A stretch of 64,000 bases of DNA from Kalmusia sp. IMI 367209 (Eukaryota; Ascomycota; Dothideomycetes; Pleosporales; Didymosphaeriaceae): NCBI GenBank assembly GCA_027946365.1, contig JAPEUQ010000017.1:868001-932000 (forward strand), given 5' to 3'. Of this stretch, positions 36,401-48,950 are shown piece after piece. The position numbers were made by a program, and so were the translations under genes. Within the stretch, counting starts at the first letter, position 1. The number at the start of each line of letters is the position of its first letter. Under the pieces are notes generated by a model. The model was not told the origin of the DNA and made no database searches. It saw only the letters and a program-made list of their open reading frames with translations.

Positions 36401-36767
36401 CTTATCTTTGATTTCTCTTCACAAGGCAGGAATTGTGCTGATCAACTTCTATGTGGTGCTGATGCTGTAGGCAACCGACACAGGACGTCTGCGACATGTG
36501 TCGTGCAAACAAACCACTGGTAAACGAAAGGAAGTGATATCGCGATCTTGCATGGATATCATAGGAAAGGGTGCCGGTGCCATAGGTCTCGATGGACTCG
36601 GACCGCACCTTATACCAGGCAAATATAAATACATGCGTCACCCACTGCAACACCACCATCGAGTAGCATCATCTCTCTCAATCTTCGGTCTTGATACGGT
36701 CAAACTACCTCAGATATATATCTCATATCCACAGACTAATACAATAAATAAGGTGTTTACAACAACC
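33490..36767. other. long gene-poor stretch
   Basis: 3.3 kb with no clear gene apart from the doubtful minus-strand frame at 34134-34568, listed separately. The sequence is of ordinary composition and I see no repeat, RNA gene or transposon domain in it. Confidence 0.4.
34134..34568 (-). CDS. doubtful hypothetical protein (144 codons)
   Basis: An uninterrupted 144-codon frame starting MEFGTIRILIGKIVAP, with mixed charge and no low-complexity. It has no domain I recognise, no signal peptide and no neighbour that explains it. It may be a real orphan gene or chance. It is listed because nothing else explains this interval. Confidence 0.25.
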   Translation of the reverse strand: MEFGTIRILIGKIVAPRKSKLVVDPIQRLPLLENATQMTASRTKLFPDDCSPHATISGRSKYRLIVFDRSSSTTSTRFCVSPLERAGANYNIDKVVLSHGVDLVLNALVLLKSAIGSDRSTPHLRNVDWDGSPEEIDHTGASCT

Positions 36768-37227
36768 ATGCAAATCACCACTGCTCTTCTCGTCGCGCTC
36801 TCCATGGCAGGTACCTCCCACGCAACTATCAACTTCGGCAAAGCCCGCTACGGCAGCGGAAACGTGGACGAAGCCGTGTAGATTGACGGCGAGAACGCAT
36901 GCACCTACGTTTTCATGGGTCATGACAACCCGTGCAATTTCAACGTTGGACATTTCCAAGCGCAGAATGGGTTCCAATGTATGTGGTCTCCTCCTTACGT
37001 ACTTCGCCTTCGCAAATTATATGCTCTAGCGTTGTGATGTTCTGGTTGACTTATTGGGACATGAAGACACGGTTCGTGATTATGGCAACAGCGCGTTCCA
37101 TCTCGCGAACGCTGATGGGAGCTTCAACTCGTTCGCGCATTCCAGCCCATTCAACAACACCGGAAGTGGATGCTCGAATAGCTAGGGCAGGTACCATGTT
37201 GATCAAGAGTGGAGCTTCTTTTAGGTG
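36768..37227 (+). pseudogene. broken small secreted-protein gene
   Basis: An ATG at 36768 opens a good signal peptide (MQITTALLVALSMAGTSHA) and then NFGKARYGSGNVDEAV before a TAG at 36879-36881. The same frame continues past the stop with IDGENACTYVFMGHDNPCNF and NVGHFQAQNGFQ, which is plainly coding-like and has paired cysteines. A candidate intron (GTATGT at about 36977, CTAG at about 37030) leads to a second open stretch, RCDVLVDLLGHEDTVRDYGN and later SPFNNTGSGCSNS, which meets another TAG at about 37181. It again continues with GRYHVDQEWSFF and a final TAG at about 37227. The phase across the intron does not match, so there is also an indel or lost splice site. Both internal TAGs fit C-to-T change at CpA (from CAG, or TGG on the other strand). 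Confidence 0.5.
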
Positions 37228-38647
37228 ATGAGCACGTGCGGGGCTGGAATTTAGATTTTGTTGGATGATCGGATCTGCTTCTACCAGGTATTAGCTTGGC
37301 AGACAGTGGTAAGGACCGCATTCAATCTTTAGAGAGCTTGAGAGGAAAGGGTTTGGAAGTAACGAAATAGACGAAGTCTGTCGGATGAGATAGGTCCGTT
37401 CGCAATCCATACAAACTTCGTTCAGACATGCATCACCGAGTCATATTACATTCTTCTACGCAGCTCTTGTGGTGCTGGCACCTTCTCTGGTCCCAACATG
37501 GAGGTAGTCGTCTTGCTGAATAGACAGAGAAACAGAAAGCGGGCCGGTTCGCACCATACAGCCCTGCCATTGCTTACCCGCCACAAAACGACGAGGGGTT
37601 GGGGCGGTGCTCGGTGGCGCAGCAGCAGGCAAGCCCCACCACGAGGCAAAACGACGATGCCGTTGAGGCAGGTCGCTCACTGCTGAAGCACGAGCGACGA
37701 CGATGCACGACCCTGTATGCGATCAACACCACCAATAAACAAATGCACCATCCCCGCTACGCCGACCAGGATGTCAGGATGCCAGGATGCCAGGCTGCCA
37801 GACTGCCCAGGATGCCCCTGGGCACAGACGCTGTTCCTGTGTCTGTTCCTGCAGCTCTCCCCAAAAATCCCCGAGCGTCAACGCCCTCGTCAAGTGGCTG
37901 TCTGCATACACCATTAGCCTGCCCGATTCGCCGGTGCCAGGAGCAGCATCACGAGGACAACGTGTACGGAGTAGACGACCAACGACTCGAAGGCTGGATA
38001 CGGGTTTGTGCAGCGAGACGACTCCAGACGCCGGCCGGGAGATTGAGCGCCCAGGACCCCATGCTGCCAACTCGCGCCGATGCGAGGCGTCCATTGCAAG
38101 GCGCATCCTACCGATCGAGGCTGCTCGCTTGCTCCGCGAATTGCGAGGCACTTGTGCCGTCTTGTGCACTCGCCCGGCTTGTCAGGAGAAGCTGAGGCTA
38201 ACGACAATGGTGCCCCCTAACCGCAAACACCAGCCGCCTAGGCCTAGACGGGCTGGCCCTGGTCCTCTCCCCCAGACTGCTCATTTCACCACGAACCCGA
38301 GTTGCTCATCACGGCCTCTTTCGAGCTGTAGTTTGGCGCCCTGCAGCCCCAGCTTAGGCCACTTGCGGCAATGCTATGCCAGTGCTTTAATTTACGACTC
38401 GACGGGACCCCTAATCGCTGCCATGGCCGTGGGCTATCAAAACCCGCCCATCTCCCCTCGTTGCGCTCCTGCTGTCCAAGGCTTCTGTACGTCGACAGCC
38501 TCGCACGCCCAAATCTTCCCGGCCTTTGTGCCACAGTCGCTCGTTTTGCTCTACGCTCTCTTACTCTAATAACCGTCACTCGCTCAACCATCTATAACGA
38601 ATAATCACTGCTCTGGCAATCGATAACATCAAGTAAACAAAGACAAA
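37228..38647. other. long upstream region of the GH17 gene
   Basis: 1.4 kb, GC-rich, with many overlapping short frames that I regard as chance. Near 37766-37820 imperfect copies of GGATGCCAG occur in a row. It probably contains the GH17 promoter and leader; the last 60 bp before the ATG are CA/TC-rich, as in strongly expressed fungal genes. Confidence 0.4.
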
Positions 38648-39996
38648 ATGAAGGGTGCAATCATTGCTGCTTCGGCGGCTCTCGTCGGATCCGTGGCCGC
38701 AGTGTCCCACAAAGCCCATGCTGGTTTCCATCTCCGCCGTGGTGACTATGCCGCGGAGGAGGGTGTCTGCAAGACCGTGTACACCACTGTCTACGTGACA
38801 GCTAGCGAGCGTATGTAGAACAAGGGTCGAAGGCTGGACTTATAGAATTTTGACGTGTTCTAGTTCCTCCAACTGTGTCCAACACGACCGTCATTGTTGC
38901 TCCCTCGCCTGTTCCAGAGACTTCAACATCTTGCGAGGAGAGCACTACGCCAGCTGCGTACACGCCTGCTCCTCTACCTTCGACTTCAGAGAAGCCTGTC
39001 GCACCCACCTCCTCCGAGAAGCCGGTAGTGCCGTCTTCTCCCGCTGGATATGTCCCTGAAGCACCTAAGCCGTCAAAGGAGGCTGTTCCCAGCTACCACG
39101 CTGCTCCTCCAGCCTCGTCCTCGAAGGCTGCCCCCAAGCCCAAGCCAAGCAAGCCCAGCAAGCCCTCCTATGGCGCGGGCTCCTGGAACAAGCCCAACGG
39201 CCAGAAGTGGGCCATCACCTATACCCCTTACACTGCGGGTGGTGATTGCAAATCCGAGTCCGAGGTCAAAACCGACATCGGCAAGATCGCCGGCCTCGGA
39301 TACGTTGCCATTCGTGTATACAGCACAGACTGCGGCGTTTTTGAAAATGTCATTCCTGCCACCACCAAGCACGGCATCCAAGTCATCTACGGTATCTTCC
39401 TCGATGCCGCTACTCCCCCCCACTCCCAGGGTGCCAACGAGCAGCTCCAGGACATTATCAGCCACGCACCCAAGGACAGCATCTCCATGTTGATCGTTGG
39501 CAACGAGTACATCTCCGGTCACGGCGGTAATGCCGCCGACCTCGCCTCGTACGTCTCCGATGTGCGCTCCAAGTTCCGCGGCGCCGGCTTCACCGCCCCC
39601 GTCACTACCACCGAGACAGTTGCCGCCTGGGAGACCTACGGCTCCGCCCTTTGCAGTGTAATTGATATCTTCGCCGCCCAAGTCCAGCCCTTCTTTGACG
39701 GAGGCAGATCCGCGTCCGAGGCTGGTCAATTCGCCTACGATCAGCTCGAGCAGGCTGCCGCAGTCTGCCCCGAAGCTGCCGCCAAGGGCAAGTTCATTTC
39801 CGAGATTGGCTGGCCTGCGAGTGGCTCGCCCAACAAGGCTGCTATTCCCGGCAAGGCCGAGCAGAAGAAGGCCATGCAGAGCATCATTGAGAAGGTCGGT
39901 GACCATGCATGCATCTTCAGTTACCAGAACGACGCATGGAAGCAGCCTGGCCAGTGGAACGTCGAGCAGTACTTTGGCTGTGCGGACAACTTGTAA
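38648..39996 (+). CDS. GH17 cell-wall glucan hydrolase/transferase (Scw4/Mp65-like)
   Basis: Two exons (38648-38810, 38864-39996) encode 431 residues. The 53-nt intron is GT-AG. The N-terminus is a signal peptide (MKGAIIAASAALVGSVAAVS), followed by a possible Kex2 site (HLRR, about residue 32). A Ser/Thr/Pro linker then runs to about residue 165. The GH17 domain follows: WAITYTPYTAGGDCKSE, YVAIRVYSTDC, LIVGNEYISG with the likely acid/base Glu, VTTTETVAAW, and KFISEIGWPASG with the likely nucleophile Glu, ending IFSYQNDAWKQPGQWNVEQY. No GPI signal is seen at the C-terminus. Related yeast proteins (Scw4, Scw10, Mp65) are wall proteins that remodel beta-1,3-glucan; an enzyme here is well supported, its exact substrate is not. 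Confidence 0.93.
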
Positions 39997-41355
39997 GCAC
40001 TTCTACGTGTGAAAGCATAATGCTTTGTGGTGTTGCCTCTATCGATCCACTCGAATTGATTCTCTTGTCTGTTCTACGACGAGTTCTTTGTTTTTACGTG
40101 TCTACGCTTTGCATTGTTCGCGTGTTGATCGATGGCGCTTCCGAAGCGCAAGTATTTTAGTGTTTAATTTCTTATCTACATTGATATGTATCATAGCATG
40201 TATGTAGCCAAGTGCGTGAAATGACAAGTGCTCGAATTCGACCTTGCAAGCATAGCCCTTGTCCTCTGCCCCACTTGAATGTTGCTTATTACGATAAGAT
40301 TAGATGTGGTGAGGGCGATGGATCATGGATCCTACGGTGATATTTCCACGCACGGTTCGGATATGAGGTCGAGGACACGGCAGTCGAACCGAGATTCGCG
40401 CCTGGGTAATGATGAAGAATCTCAAGCTATTTGAGATTGGTACTCATCTCGCTAGTGTAGCTAGGTCGCGTGATGCGTCGTCGACTTTCCTCACTCAAGC
40501 CTATGAATCACTCAACGCTTGACCATGCAAACCCTGAATGGCATCTCTGTTGATATCGGATACATAGGCTCAAGATTAACCTCAATAAGGGTCTGTGAAG
40601 CGTGGGGATCATGAAAGACCTCATGAACAATTCGAGCTAAAGACGTGGTATTAGACGCTTTCTTGTGACATCACCGTCCGTTCACCAAAGAAATATTGCG
40701 CCGGGACAACATGATATATCGTACATCAACGCAGATATGAATATCACCGTTCAGACTTGCCTTGAACCCAGCATGTCGTTGTCTTTTTTTTGCTTGACAT
40801 TGAAGATTAGTTGCAAGACTCAACTAGCCAACAACCACGCTATACATATCCTGCATGTAGCACGAAATACACTCACGGCGATCATATTGTTGCACCATTA
40901 CTCGACATATAGCTTTCGTGTACTGATGTATATGCTATGGTAAGACAACAAGTCAGTATCTTCTAACCAACTCTCGTAACCTGCACCATACTGACAATGA
41001 GACACAGGACTGCATATTCTAGCTATATTCGCCTAGTAAAAGCTACACCACATGTATTCGCAACACGTATCCCCCGCTAAGCCCTCATGTAGCTCCAAAA
41101 CGACAGCCACAAAGAAACAACCATGCCCATGACCGAATCCATCTCAAGCCCTCACTCAAAACCTCAAAACGCCACGATTCGCCCTGAACAAACCCAAGGT
41201 ATACCACCAACCGTAGACACTCACTCCGCACGGAAGGACTCCTACTTGCGCTACTCCACACTCGACGACTGCATATCCTCACCATTCTGAGGTTCCTGCG
41301 TCCTCACCTGTACCTTCATAGTCTCCAGAGAGTTGTCCATCACTCTGTCCCTTCC
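39997..41355. other. convergent intergenic region, no gene seen
   Basis: 1.36 kb between the GH17 and Rsc4 stop codons. It holds two 3' UTRs. No further gene, tRNA or repeat is supported. Confidence 0.45.
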
Positions 41356-44160
41356 CTAAAGAGACCTTGAAAGATGCAAGAAGACAGTGCACCTCTCCGT
41401 CTCAATCTGCTCCTTTGGATCCTTACTCTCTGGTTTTCCCCTCCGATCCCTCTCCGCCACAATCTCTACCTCCACGCGGTTAACACCAGCCACAAGTTTC
41501 GCCTCATAAACTGGCTCGCCCTTCTTCTTGCCGCCCTCAATACCGGGCTGAGGCGAGGACCCATTGATGCCCGCCGTAACCGGTATGCGGTTGACCTCGA
41601 AGGTCTTGTTGCCATTGACGGTTACGAAGAGGCGGTAGAGGCGGTTTGTGAGGGCGATGGGGACGTACGGCACGATTTGGAGATATGAGTAGTTGGTGGG
41701 TACGGGAATGGTGCAGCTGTGGATTCGTTTTTGTTTGTTCGCCGGTACACTGATAGACCACTGCTTTGAGAGGTTAAGTGCAGGATGGGTGTTGATTGTG
41801 ATCTTTGGTATGAGTGCTTCATCGACGCCTAGTAGATAATTAGCACGGAGGTCGATTGAGATCGAGACGGTACTTACTCTTCAGAGGTGTCTTTCGAAAA
41901 TTCTCAAGATGAGGTGTCACTGGCGGAGCGTAGTAGCTAGGCGGCGGATGCGTATAAGGGTTGGCATAGCTTCCTGTCTGTTGACCAATGGGTCCATGTG
42001 GATGGGGGCTGCCACTCGTAGGACGTGATGCTGACTGTGGTGGAGCCATGATTGGATTTGGAGTATGCGCTGGCACACTTAAGCGCTGACTCTGACTATC
42101 AGAGGCATTGCTTGCCGGATTAATTGCGTTGAGCGCTGGAGAGTGGATATCATTTTTGATTCCGTTCGGGTTTGGCGGCGTTCCCGCTGTCCTCGTTTGC
42201 GCCGTTGGCAATGGCGGAACTGTGGCTGAAGCACCTCGTGGCCCGCCGAATGGATTACTCAGCGTAGTTGATGCTTGCGTCTTGCCAGCGGATGGGGGTC
42301 TTGATGATCGCGAGCCATTCATGCTCTCCAAGACGTGTTTTTGCTGCCGTAGCAGTGCCTCATTGTCTACTATTACACCGGGAGTGGCAGAGCTTCGTGC
42401 GGCTGGGGTATTTGGATCTGACACAGGGCTTTGTCGTAGCTTGAGCTTCAGCTGTTGCTTCGGAACAGGAGCTGGGGATGGCGCTGCAGTAGACATGTTG
42501 AGCTTGAGCTTTGGCTGCGGGGGCTCGTCCACTTTGGACTTGGCCTCTGCGAGCCGCTCCTTGAACATTTCTTCAAGCTCCATCGACAGGTTATAGAGGT
42601 CACTGCTGTCCTCGTTATAATCGCGAGCATTTTTCCAGATCAGGCTTGTCATTTGCTCAAATGCGTCCCAGCTCTTCAGCTCAGTGTGGCCTGTAGGCGC
42701 GTTGCGGCCGATCACGCCCCGTACCTTCTTCTGCACTGCGGATAATGATACAGGGTCCTTGATTATCTGGTAGTAGTCCTTTATAGCCCGACTGGGCAGC
42801 TGGATGAAGGGTTGGAAGATTTGTAGTCCGCTTCTATGAGATGTTAGCTGTGAGCACACATGTATATGCAACAAAACGTACTCGGGCTCCACATAATTTA
42901 CCAGCCCTTGGATAATCTGCTCCTGAGCTTGCTGGAAGGTCTTCCCCGTGAAGTCTGTATCGTCGCCGTCCTCAGGAGCCGTGGAAGCCGAATGCCGCAA
43001 TTTAGACGGCGCCGGCGTGACCGCTTGCGTTGCCGCTACTGCAGCTGCTCGTCGTGGTCTGTCTGTAGATGAAGAGTCTGGGGTTAGGGGGGTGGCCTTC
43101 GGGGTCGAAGGGTGGACACGGGGGATCGGCTTCCCGTACGGAACTGGTTCTTCGCCAGGAATTGGAGTTGCTACGGCTTGGTAGCCCTCTCTTCGGTATG
43201 CCGGGTTGTGTTTGACCATCCAGTTAGAGGCCGTCTTGCGCAGGCGCTCGGCATCCTCGTAGATGGTGGATTTTCGGTCATTGTATGATTTCGCATTGTT
43301 CACTAGGCGCTTGCAGTCGCTCTCGACCTGGGCGAGGCTGGTGTAACCGCCGCGGTTCAGCTTGTCCTACACGACTGTCAGCCTTAGTCCTAGACATGGC
43401 CTCGGATGCGCGTGCTCTCGCGTCAACAACGGCTGGGGCTGGCGGACGCGTACCTCGATGGTGTCAATCGCAATGGGCAGCTTGATCACGTCGTAGTATT
43501 CGGGGAGCTCGTCCTGCGCGGAACTGGTTAGCGGGGCTGTGGGCTACTGTTGCGAGAGGCGCGTCGGCTTGCGTACCTTGTCAGGGAGGGTGAGGAAGTG
43601 CACCGATATGGGGCGGCCGCTCCTGCTGGTCAGTAACAGCGTCTACAACGAAAGGCGCGCCGGCTGGCGCAAGCGGCGGCCTAGGTATGCACTCACGTCT
43701 TATCCTTTGCCTGCTTCAGACTCTCAAGGAACTTCAAGCCCATGGCCGTCGTCGACTCCGGCGTCTCCGCATCGGCCTTTGGCTTCGCATGGTCCTACAG
43801 GCACGTAGCCATCGTCAGCAGCGTCCACTGCACGTTTCGCGCGTCTCCAGCGAGTCGCTATCCTAGCATTGTCTGCGCGCATGGCGGCGGGGCGCGTGGT
43901 GTTGTGGGCAGCGAGGGGGGGTGGTTGATGGTCGATGTCCAGGTCGCTCGTCGAACCAAGCCGTCTCGCGCTCCCCTCCAGAGCGTGCCCGCATCGCGAC
44001 CCTAGCATGCCCGTCTCCGTCTCCGTCTCCAAGCACCCACCGACAATGCTGCAATCCACACTAGGACTAAACGTACCGGTACTTTCTGGCGCTTCGACGG
44101 CCGGCCCTCGTTTTCGGGCGCCGCGGCACCACTCGCTTTCCGCTTCGCAGCGCTCTCCAT
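41356..44160 (-). CDS. rsc4: RSC chromatin-remodelling subunit Rsc4 (tandem bromodomain)
   Basis: Seven exons on the minus strand: 44160-44077, 43794-43697, 43622-43577, 43513-43454, 43366-42882, 42833-41878 and 41828-41356, giving 733 residues. Rsc4 anchors the RSC remodeller on acetylated histone H3. Exon 1 encodes MESAAKRKASGAAAPENEG with the family's KRQKVP end. Bromodomain 1 spans exons 2-5 (ISVHFLTLPDKDELPEYYDV, IKLPIAIDTIEDKLNR, YTSLAQVESDCKRLVNNAKS). Bromodomain 2 spans exons 5-6 (GLQIFQPFIQLPSRAIKDYY, then DAFEQMTSLIWKNARDYNED). The 48-nt intron 42834-42881 has no stop and keeps the frame, but its removal makes PESGLQIF, the expected join. A Ser/Pro-rich middle leads to the conserved C-terminal domain ending CTVFLHLSRSL. 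Intron 1 is 282 nt, the longest here. Confidence 0.92.
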
Positions 44161-44585
44161 GGCGCAAAATCGTCGTCGCGTAGGCTATCCAAGCGGATGC
44201 TGACAATTTCTTGCCGCAACAACAGGTCGGGGGCGGGTGCAGCAGCGTGTGCACTTGTGCTCGACATTCAACACTGAGCGACGACCATGTACGCGAACCC
44301 TGGCCAAGCTTAGGCCCAGATCGGCTAGTCCATCAGGGCACGTGACTCTGTCTGCCAGCTCCGGGCGCGCACTCTCTGCACCCTCCACCAAGGAGCTGCG
44401 TTTCACGGCATACGAAGAAATCTCAGTCAAACCAGTCAATGTTTTACCCATTCACAAGAAAGCATGTCTAAGTACCGCCCTGGCAACAGCCAACCAGGGT
44501 ATTATCCTACCAGCGAAGAACAATCAAGAGAGTCTGCAAAAGCCGTAGTACCGTAGAAACGCAAGGAGCAAAAGAGGGAGACAGC
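44161..44585. other. intergenic, Rsc4 promoter
   Basis: 425 bp between the Rsc4 start and the kinase stop, both on the minus strand. It must hold the Rsc4 promoter and kinase 3' UTR. No other feature is seen. Confidence 0.45.
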
Positions 44586-46021
<1,436 letters not shown>

Positions 46022-47064
46022 GTTTGTCACTACCGCGGACGAGTTAGCAGCATATCAACAAGACTTTCCCGCTCCCCACCCCCCCAAAACAAGGTGCGAA
46101 GGAAAGGGCGCACTACTCATGTCCGCGGTGTCGCTCGCAGCGTGCCGCTGCGCTGTCCTTGAGGCTGAAGATTGGGTGGAGTTGCCTGCCAGGCGGCGGA
46201 GGAGGTGATGGTGGGGTTATGAGGAGGGGTAGGCAAGCGAGTCCCAAATGCAGCAAATCTCAGGCCAGAGGAGAAACAATAGGCGAGTAGTCAGAGGGAC
46301 GTAGGGGCGTAGAGACGAAGGGACGTGGAGGTACGAGTGGCAGGAGAAGGGTTGCAGCCGTCAGCGTCTGAATTAATGGTCCGTCGAGAGGTGGCTAGGC
46401 GTTCTTGCCCGGGTGGGGGCCGCCTTGCTGTTTCCTTTTGCGGCCTGCGCTGGCTGTGAGGCTGAGCAGCTGATGATTAGCGCCGCCGCCCTCCCTCTCA
46501 CCACCCTCGCGACTATCGACTATCGACTATCGACTATTGTGACTGTCGAGCCGTCACCAACGGTGCAAAAGGCATGCCACGGGGCGGGCCTCGGGAGGGC
46601 ATTGGCCTTGCTCAGGCTCTCTGCGCCGCAACAGTGGACCATGGTTGATGCTGCCGTCGCATCTGCGGTAAGCCCGCACCGACGAGTTTTGTCCCCAGGT
46701 CTGCACACCCATGCTGTCAGATGAATGTGTACAGAATACGAGATTGGGTCTAGCGTCCGTCCCAACTCCAGAATGCGAGAAACGCTGCATCTGTGCATAT
46801 CAGCGCGAAGTGCGACGATCAACGGTTGACTGGAACGCCTGGCGGGACCCTGGGCTCGAGCAAGGGCGACGCAAGGAAGCACTCGCAGATGGCCATGATG
46901 TCATGCGCCGACTCGCATAATAAATCTGGCGCAACCAACATCACATCGGCGCATCCCATCCTGCGCGTCGATCCTCTACACACATATTACCTCTTTGGTC
47001 TTGCAAGCATCTACGCTTTGTCCCCTGTCACTAGATTTTAAATTTTCTACCTTGTGCCACGACC
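46022..47064. promoter_or_regulatory. divergent promoter region, CMK kinase / small membrane protein
   Basis: About 1 kb between divergent start codons. It contains four tandem copies of the 7-bp unit GACTATC at about 46509-46537. No gene is supported; the frames near 46413-46920 on both strands look random. Confidence 0.4.
46509..46537. repeat. 7-bp tandem repeat (GACTATC), four copies
   Basis: Head-to-tail copies of GACTATC, the last copy ending in T. It lies in non-coding sequence upstream of the kinase gene. Confidence 0.7.
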
Positions 47065-47569
47065 ATGACCGCCACCAATTTCTTCACCATCCTTGCTGGC
47101 ATCATTGGCATCGCAGCCCTCGCCGTTTACCTCTTCGGCATCCCACCTGAGCTCAAGCGCAAGCTTGAGCGATCCGCACTCAAAACCATGGGCGAGAACA
47201 AGCTCTCATATATGGCCAAGGGTAAGCCCTACTGCCCCACAGCCCGGTACTCCAGCCGCTAATCATCTTCCCAGATCAAATTTCAAAGATCCCCGCCTCC
47301 GACCAAGAAGACGTCAAGCAACTCAAGAAAGGCCTCGGCAACGCCTTCGGCGGCGCCGTCAACAACCCGCTCGGAGAAGCTACCGGTGAAGCAGCGGACA
47401 CTTTGACGAGTCCTCTCACTGGTCGCTAATCCTTCATTCCCGTCTAGGACGAGCCGCGAGCCGAGCGTGGGACTCTATCGAGAACTTTCCGAAGCTCCTG
47501 TTTGAACGGGTGAAGACGATGGCGAAAAATGCGAACGATGCCGCGGGCTCACCGGCACGGGGACAGTAA
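47065..47569 (+). CDS. small single-pass membrane protein, unknown function
   Basis: Three exons (47065-47221, 47275-47385, 47448-47569) give 129 residues. One hydrophobic span is near the N-terminus (FFTILAGIIGIAALAVYLFG, about residues 6-25). A charged segment follows (PPELKRKLERSALKTMGENK). The first intron is a standard GT-AG. The second (47386-47447, donor GTGAAG) is optional: if kept, the protein ends after TGEAADTLTSPLTGR at a TAA at 47427-47429. If spliced, it ends ASRAWDSIENFPKLLFERVK with MAKNANDAAGSPARGQ. Both ends look protein-like, so alternative splicing is possible. I do not recognise the family. Confidence 0.7.
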
Positions 47570-47711
47570 TCTTGGATGGCTGCATACGAATGGGTTGGGG
47601 TTGGTACCATTCGCTTTGGTGGTTGATACTCTCTTACACTATATCCACGACGGCGGCATTTTTGGCGTTGGATTGTTTTCCAGGTAGTCCGCAATACTGA
47701 TGCTTTCCTTC

Positions 47712-48026
47712 TCATCCGCCAGCACCGCGAAACACATACAGTGTGGCGCCTTGAACCCCCCACTCCAGCTTTTTCAGTTGCATTCTGTCACTCCACTCGT
47801 GATCAAGGTGTGTGCGAAGGGTCGGAAAAGGCCTAGTGGCCGTATACTCGCGGATGAAGGACTCGACTGGGAGAACCAGTGAGAGGACACCAGCGGCGGC
47901 GAAGGCGGGGAGGCCTACTTTGATGCTATGGCTCGCGTAGATCTCCCGTATCATGGCACTAAGCGAAAATTGCTTAGACGGTTCATCCTTGGTCGGTTCG
48001 ACATCATTGCCTACATAATCCACTAG
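47712..48026 (-). CDS. possible last exon of a minus-strand gene
   Basis: A frame of about 103 codons reads DYVGNDVEPTKDEPSKQFSL and then SIKVGLPAFAAAGVLSLVLP, a hydrophobic stretch, ending LYVFRGAGG before a TGA. There is no ATG at its start. A CTAG acceptor-like site lies immediately upstream, so this is more likely a terminal exon than a whole gene. The matching upstream exons would be in the unresolved stretch 48130-48950. It converges on the small membrane-protein gene. Confidence 0.4.
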   Translation of the reverse strand, partial: LVDYVGNDVEPTKDEPSKQFSLSAMIREIYASHSIKVGLPAFAAAGVLSLVLPVESFIREYTATRPFPTLRTHLDHEWSDRMQLKKLEWGVQGATLYVFRGAGG

Positions 48027-48129
48027 CCAACTCTCGTCTCCTCATACAACCCCGAAACCAAGGTCCTTTAACAATCCATTGCTTAGAAATATGTACCGTT
48101 CGGCGGCTCAGCCCACAAATTGTCTCTAG

Positions 48130-48950
48130 AAATCCCTAGGGCCTAGATGATTTCCAGACCGCGAACGATATGCCGGATGGTCCCTCGTCATCTCTGTCTC
48201 CCTCGTCGACCCACTCCTCCTGTCGTCATGACCTCCTGAATCTTCGCGTACTCCTTGCGATATACAGCTTTCACTCCGGCTCTGTCCACCACTTCACCTG
48301 GGACCAGCGAATCTAGTTTTCAGGGGCAGGCCGCTTGCGCTTGGAACATTCGTACCGTCTGTTGCGGCCGCATCAATCGTCCTGGGGCGACCTAGTTAGT
48401 CTCGCGTATAGATACTACCCTCTAACAATTGAGACTTTGGCTCCGATACTCTGAAAGGCAGAGGGCGGTTGAAAGAAGCTGAAGAGCCACCCGAGCGGTT
48501 CCTGCCCTCCTCCGCACCTTTCCCGTTGTGGTGCTCTTGCACTACACGCTCGTGTTGCTTCGGTCTGCCAACCACTCGTGGTCCAGGCGCGCTCGCACTC
48601 GGCCTCACCCTCATCCTCACCCTCGTCGTAGCTGGTGATGTCTATTCGTTCAATCTCTCATCGGCCGTACTTCCCATGTCCTGCCAAAGCTGCTCCAACT
48701 CCTCCTGCTGCCACTATTCCCACTTCATGTTCGCCCAGCTTTGCGCGCCCCAGCCACTTTAGCGAAGATGAAGGTGGTTCTCGCGACGCTCGGTATCGGT
48801 GATGACGCGCATGCGCCGCTTGAAGTGGAGGTGGCCTGGGGTGGATCCTGCACCCTCACTTCTGCCGGTGAATTTCTTGAGCAGGACTTTAGGCTTGCTC
48901 AAGGCTTTTTGGAAGCAGCTGGGAGAGTCATTAGGGTCTAGGGTTGACAT
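48130..48950 (-). other. coding-like but unresolved stretch (multi-exon gene or decayed gene)
   Basis: From an ATG at 48950 a 63-codon frame reads MSTLDPNDSPSCFQKALSKP and stops with TAA at 48759-48761. The same frame continues past that stop and past TAGs at 48714-48716 and 48642-48644 with residues such as EELEQLWQDMGSTADERLNE. In another frame the same DNA reads SSLKWLGRAKLGEHEVG and IVAAGGVGAALAGHGKYGR, and after one TGA, ERIDITSYDEGEDEGEAE. Further down, KAVYRKEYAKIQEVMTTGG appears. I could not find a splice pattern that joins these. The stretch is either a gene with introns I cannot resolve or a decayed one. Confidence 0.35.

Noticed and set aside
39073..39906. 277-codon minus-strand ORF
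   Set aside because: It is antisense to the GH17 domain and its Gly/Leu-rich product comes from codon bias of the sense strand.
48469..48762. Plus-strand 97-codon hydrophobic ORF
   Set aside because: It is antisense to the coding-like minus-strand stretch, and its Ser/Cys/Leu-rich makeup looks like a reverse-frame product.
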